Assembly: GCA_964250615.1 (NCBI GenBank)
Contig: CAXUGM010000009.1
Length of the DNA stretch: 64,000 bases
Source of the DNA: Blautia sp900556555
GTDB taxonomy: Bacteria; Bacillota; Clostridia; Lachnospirales; Lachnospiraceae
Direction: 5' to 3' (one strand)
Made by a program: the position numbers and the translations under genes
Shown: piece after piece, positions 61,932 to 64,000 of the stretch
Numbering within the stretch: position 1 is the stretch's first letter
Layout of the letters: every line of letters starts with the position of its first letter
The notes under the pieces: model-generated
Told to the model about the DNA's origin: nothing
Database searches by the model: none
What the model saw: only the letters and a program-made list of their open reading frames with translations

Positions 61932-62936
61932 ATGATTAATGACAAAAAAGTGTTATTCAGTGGTATGCAGGCAACCGGAAACCTGACGTTGGGAAATTAT
62001 CTGGGAGCTTTGAAGAACTGGGTAACGTTAAGTGATGAATATGAATGTTTCTATAGTGTAGTGGATATGCATTCCATTACTGTCCGTCAGGATCCTGCAA
62101 CTCTTAGAAAGAGAGCAAGAGCCCTTTTGACTCTTTATCTTGCAGCAGGACTGGATCCTAAGAAAAATTGTATTTATTATCAGTCCCATGTGTCAGGACA
62201 TGCAGAACTGGCATGGATTTTGAATTGTTTCACCTATATGGGCGAGTTGAACCGTATGACACAGTTCAAGGATAAATCAGCGAAACACGCAGATAACATC
62301 AATGCAGGGTTATTCACATATCCGGTGCTTATGGCAGCAGATATCCTACTGTATCAGGCAGATGTGGTTCCGGTTGGTATTGACCAGATGCAGCATCTGG
62401 AACTGACCCGTGACGTTGCTATCCGTTTTAATAACATTTACGGAGATGTATTTACTGTTCCGGAAGCCTATATCGGCAAAGTAGGGGCTAAGATCATGAG
62501 TCTTCAGGATCCGGCAAAGAAAATGTCAAAATCTGACGAAAATCCAAATGGAAGCATTTATCTCATGGATGATCCGGATACGATTATGAGAAAATGCAAA
62601 CGTGCTGTGACAGATTCAGAGGCTTGTATTGCATACAGGGAAGAACAGCCGGGTATCAAGAATCTTTTGGATATTTACTGTGCATGCCTTGGCAAGACAC
62701 CGGATGAAGCAGTGAGAGAGTTTGAAGGCAAAGGCTATGGAGAGCTGAAACTTGGTGTAGGTGAGGCTGTTGTCAGTGTACTGAAACCGCTTCAGGATGA
62801 AGTGGCAAGATTGGAGAAGGATAAAGCATATCTGGATTCTATCATTAAAGAAAATGCTGAAAAAGCTCAGTATTTTGCAAATAAAACCTTGAGAAAAGTA
62901 CAGCACAAGGTTGGCTTTCCGGACAGAATCCGGTAA
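61932..62936 (+). CDS. trpS: Tryptophanyl-tRNA synthetase
   Basis: A 334-residue class I synthetase. VLFSGMQATGNLTLGNYLGA contains the HIGH-like signature (TGNLTLGN), and KIMSLQDPAKKMSKSDEN holds KMSKS. The central VPVGIDQMQHLELTRDVA binds the amino acid and ATP. It charges tRNA(Trp). GGAGG stands 8 bases before the ATG at 61932. The 86-bp leader is too short for a T-box and shows no T-box motif. Confidence 0.97.
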   Translation: MINDKKVLFSGMQATGNLTLGNYLGALKNWVTLSDEYECFYSVVDMHSITVRQDPATLRKRARALLTLYLAAGLDPKKNCIYYQSHVSGHAELAWILNCFTYMGELNRMTQFKDKSAKHADNINAGLFTYPVLMAADILLYQADVVPVGIDQMQHLELTRDVAIRFNNIYGDVFTVPEAYIGKVGAKIMSLQDPAKKMSKSDENPNGSIYLMDDPDTIMRKCKRAVTDSEACIAYREEQPGIKNLLDIYCACLGKTPDEAVREFEGKGYGELKLGVGEAVVSVLKPLQDEVARLEKDKAYLDSIIKENAEKAQYFANKTLRKVQHKVGFPDRIR

Positions 62937-62977
62937 GTAATTAGGAGCTTCCTGTATACTTTAAATAGATCAGGAAA

Positions 62978-63006
62978 TTGACATTAAAAAATACCTCAAG
63001 TAAATT
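62978..63006 (+). promoter_or_regulatory. Promoter-like pair at the left end of the IS110 element
   Basis: TTGACA (62978-62983) and TAAATT (63001-63006) with a 17-bp spacer, directed at the recombinase gene. The -10 overlaps the inner stem of the structure described next. Confidence 0.45.
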
Positions 63007-63059
63007 TAGATTATTACTGACTTGGCCGGTTGGTAAAATCTAAATAACACAAGAGGTAT
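62991..63059 (+). ncRNA. Nested stem upstream of the IS110 recombinase (bridge-RNA candidate region)
   Basis: ATACCTC (62991-62997) pairs with GAGGTAT (63053-63059), and inside it ATTTAGATT (63004-63012) pairs with AATCTAAAT (63037-63045). The loop of 24 bases contains GGCCGG. IS110-group elements encode a guide RNA in this non-coding left end, usually longer than the structure visible here. Alternatively it is an operator or leader hairpin. Confidence 0.4.
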
Positions 63060-63064
63060 CTAAA

Positions 63065-64000
63065 ATGAATGTTAATGCAAAAAAGACTAAAAAGCAAGTG
63101 AAAGTACAGGATTCTTCAGTCAATGTTTTATCGATGGAAGAAATGAAAAGCAAGATTGAGGCTGTTGAAAAAGACATGAAGTCTTATACCTGGCACGAGT
63201 TGGAAACGAACGGAAAGTTTACCAAGAACGATAAACTCTCTTTTATCTCTGATGACATGCTTATAGTAGGATGCGATATAGGCAGTGAAATCCATTATAT
63301 CAGAGCAATCGATACAAGAGGAAGAGAACTGAGCAAGGAAGTTTATAGTTTTAGCAATAATGAAGCCGGTTTTCAGAACGCAAGAGACTGGATGTTAAAC
63401 CTTGCAGCAATAAGCGACAAGAAACAGATCGTGTTAGGTCTTGAACCAACAGGTCATTACTGGTTTGTGCTTGCTGCATGGATGATATCAAAGGAAATCA
63501 GTGTAGTACAGGTAAATCCATATGCCGTAAAACAGAGTAAAGAAATCGAAGACAACAGCCAGCTTAAGGATGATAGAAAAGATCCGAAGCTGATAGCAAA
63601 TCTTGTGAAGGATGGTAATTATGGAATGCCATATCTTCCGGAAAAGGTTTATGCAGATTTAAGAAGACTTTCTATGTTTAGGGATCAGTTGACAGAGGAC
63701 CGGATCAGACACATCAACAGACTGCACCGGGAATTAAAGATATATTTTCCGGAATACATGGACGCATTCGGAAAAATTGATGGTGCATTTGCTTTGGAAG
63801 TGTTAAAAACAGCACCAATGCCAGATGATATCCTTGCACTTGGAGAAGCGGGTCTGCGAAAGCTCTGGCACGAAGCGAAGCTTAGGGGACGCGGTTATAG
63901 CAGAGCCAAAGAAATCGTGGAGTATGCTGGAAAAAGTGTTGGATTAAAAGATGGTAGTTACGCAGGCAGAGAAGCTGTGAAGTGGTTCGCAAATCAGATA
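63065..64000 (+). CDS. IS110 family transposase (N-terminal part)
   Basis: 312 codons are open to the window edge. The DEDD RuvC-like catalytic domain is intact: Asp71 in LIVGCDIGSEIHYI, Glu127 in LGLEPTGHYW, and Asp170 and Asp173 in LKDDRKDPKLIANL. A helical linker region follows. The C-terminal serine-bearing transposase_20 domain lies beyond the window. IS110 enzymes recombine DNA with an element-encoded bridge RNA, and typically lack terminal inverted repeats. The first ~60 residues before the catalytic domain are unusually long. It follows trpS by 128 bp. Confidence 0.93.
   Translation, partial: MNVNAKKTKKQVKVQDSSVNVLSMEEMKSKIEAVEKDMKSYTWHELETNGKFTKNDKLSFISDDMLIVGCDIGSEIHYIRAIDTRGRELSKEVYSFSNNEAGFQNARDWMLNLAAISDKKQIVLGLEPTGHYWFVLAAWMISKEISVVQVNPYAVKQSKEIEDNSQLKDDRKDPKLIANLVKDGNYGMPYLPEKVYADLRRLSMFRDQLTEDRIRHINRLHRELKIYFPEYMDAFGKIDGAFALEVLKTAPMPDDILALGEAGLRKLWHEAKLRGRGYSRAKEIVEYAGKSVGLKDGSYAGREAVKWFANQI

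Overview
The window looks like chromosomal DNA of a gut anaerobe of the Bacillota, most likely Lachnospiraceae (Blautia/Ruminococcus/Dorea type). This is inferred from moderate-to-low GC, strong AGGAGG-type ribosome binding sites, YesM/YesN control of a sugar locus, Rpn-family genes, selenium-cofactor genes, and an amino-acid fermentation operon of clostridial type. No rRNA, tRNA or CRISPR array was seen.

Layout. 1-8.7 kb: the end of a DinG/Rad3-type helicase, RidA, a LysR regulator, the large single-chain PurL, an Rpn-family protein and a FUSC-like membrane protein. 8.8-12 kb: citC and a citX-citG fusion (minus strand), divergent from a HutD-like gene. 12.2-20 kb: a beta-galactoside locus (solute-binding lipoprotein, two permeases, YesN/YesM two-component pair, GH42 beta-galactosidase). 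20.3-35.3 kb: a one-directional block of 13 genes: hutU, hutI, ftcD, fchA, citD, citE, citF, glmS, glmL, glmE, mal, a P-loop protein of unknown role, and two mesaconase/fumarase subunits. Read together these convert urocanate to glutamate and then, by the B12-dependent methylaspartate route, to citramalate and on to acetate and pyruvate. The citDEF genes therefore most likely encode citramalate lyase rather than citrate lyase. Its prosthetic group would be made and attached by CitXG and CitC from the 8.8-11.3 kb operon. hutH is not in the window.

35.4-41.7 kb: a DUF2284 protein, an SseB-like protein, a PHP phosphoesterase, homoserine dehydrogenase, AlaX, and an AlbA_2/HTH regulator with its own operator. 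41.8-50.3 kb: a heterodimeric ABC exporter, DeoC, a three-gene lipid cassette (CDP-alcohol phosphatidyltransferase, PlsY-like, GT28 glycosyltransferase) and a GH13 glucosidase. 50.4-56.3 kb: a Ca2+/Na+ antiporter, an ABC-F protein and a selenium/molybdenum cofactor module (DUF3343, YedF, YqeB, YqeC-MocA fusion). 56.4-58.6 kb holds decayed genes (GH3 beta-glucosidase, GNAT). Then come LuxS, a second Rpn protein, a repeat element, a methyltransferase, TrpS, and the left end of an IS110-type element running off the window.

The most unusual non-coding structures are: (i) a six-unit, 52-bp-period array of short dyads (60583-60849), enclosed by a 16-bp perfect inverted repeat; (ii) a second 1.5-unit copy of the same family at 35314-35370, used as the terminator of the mesaconase operon; (iii) a roughly 330-bp foldback element splitting glmE from mal inside the fermentation operon; and (iv) a nested stem upstream of the IS110 recombinase that may belong to its guide RNA.
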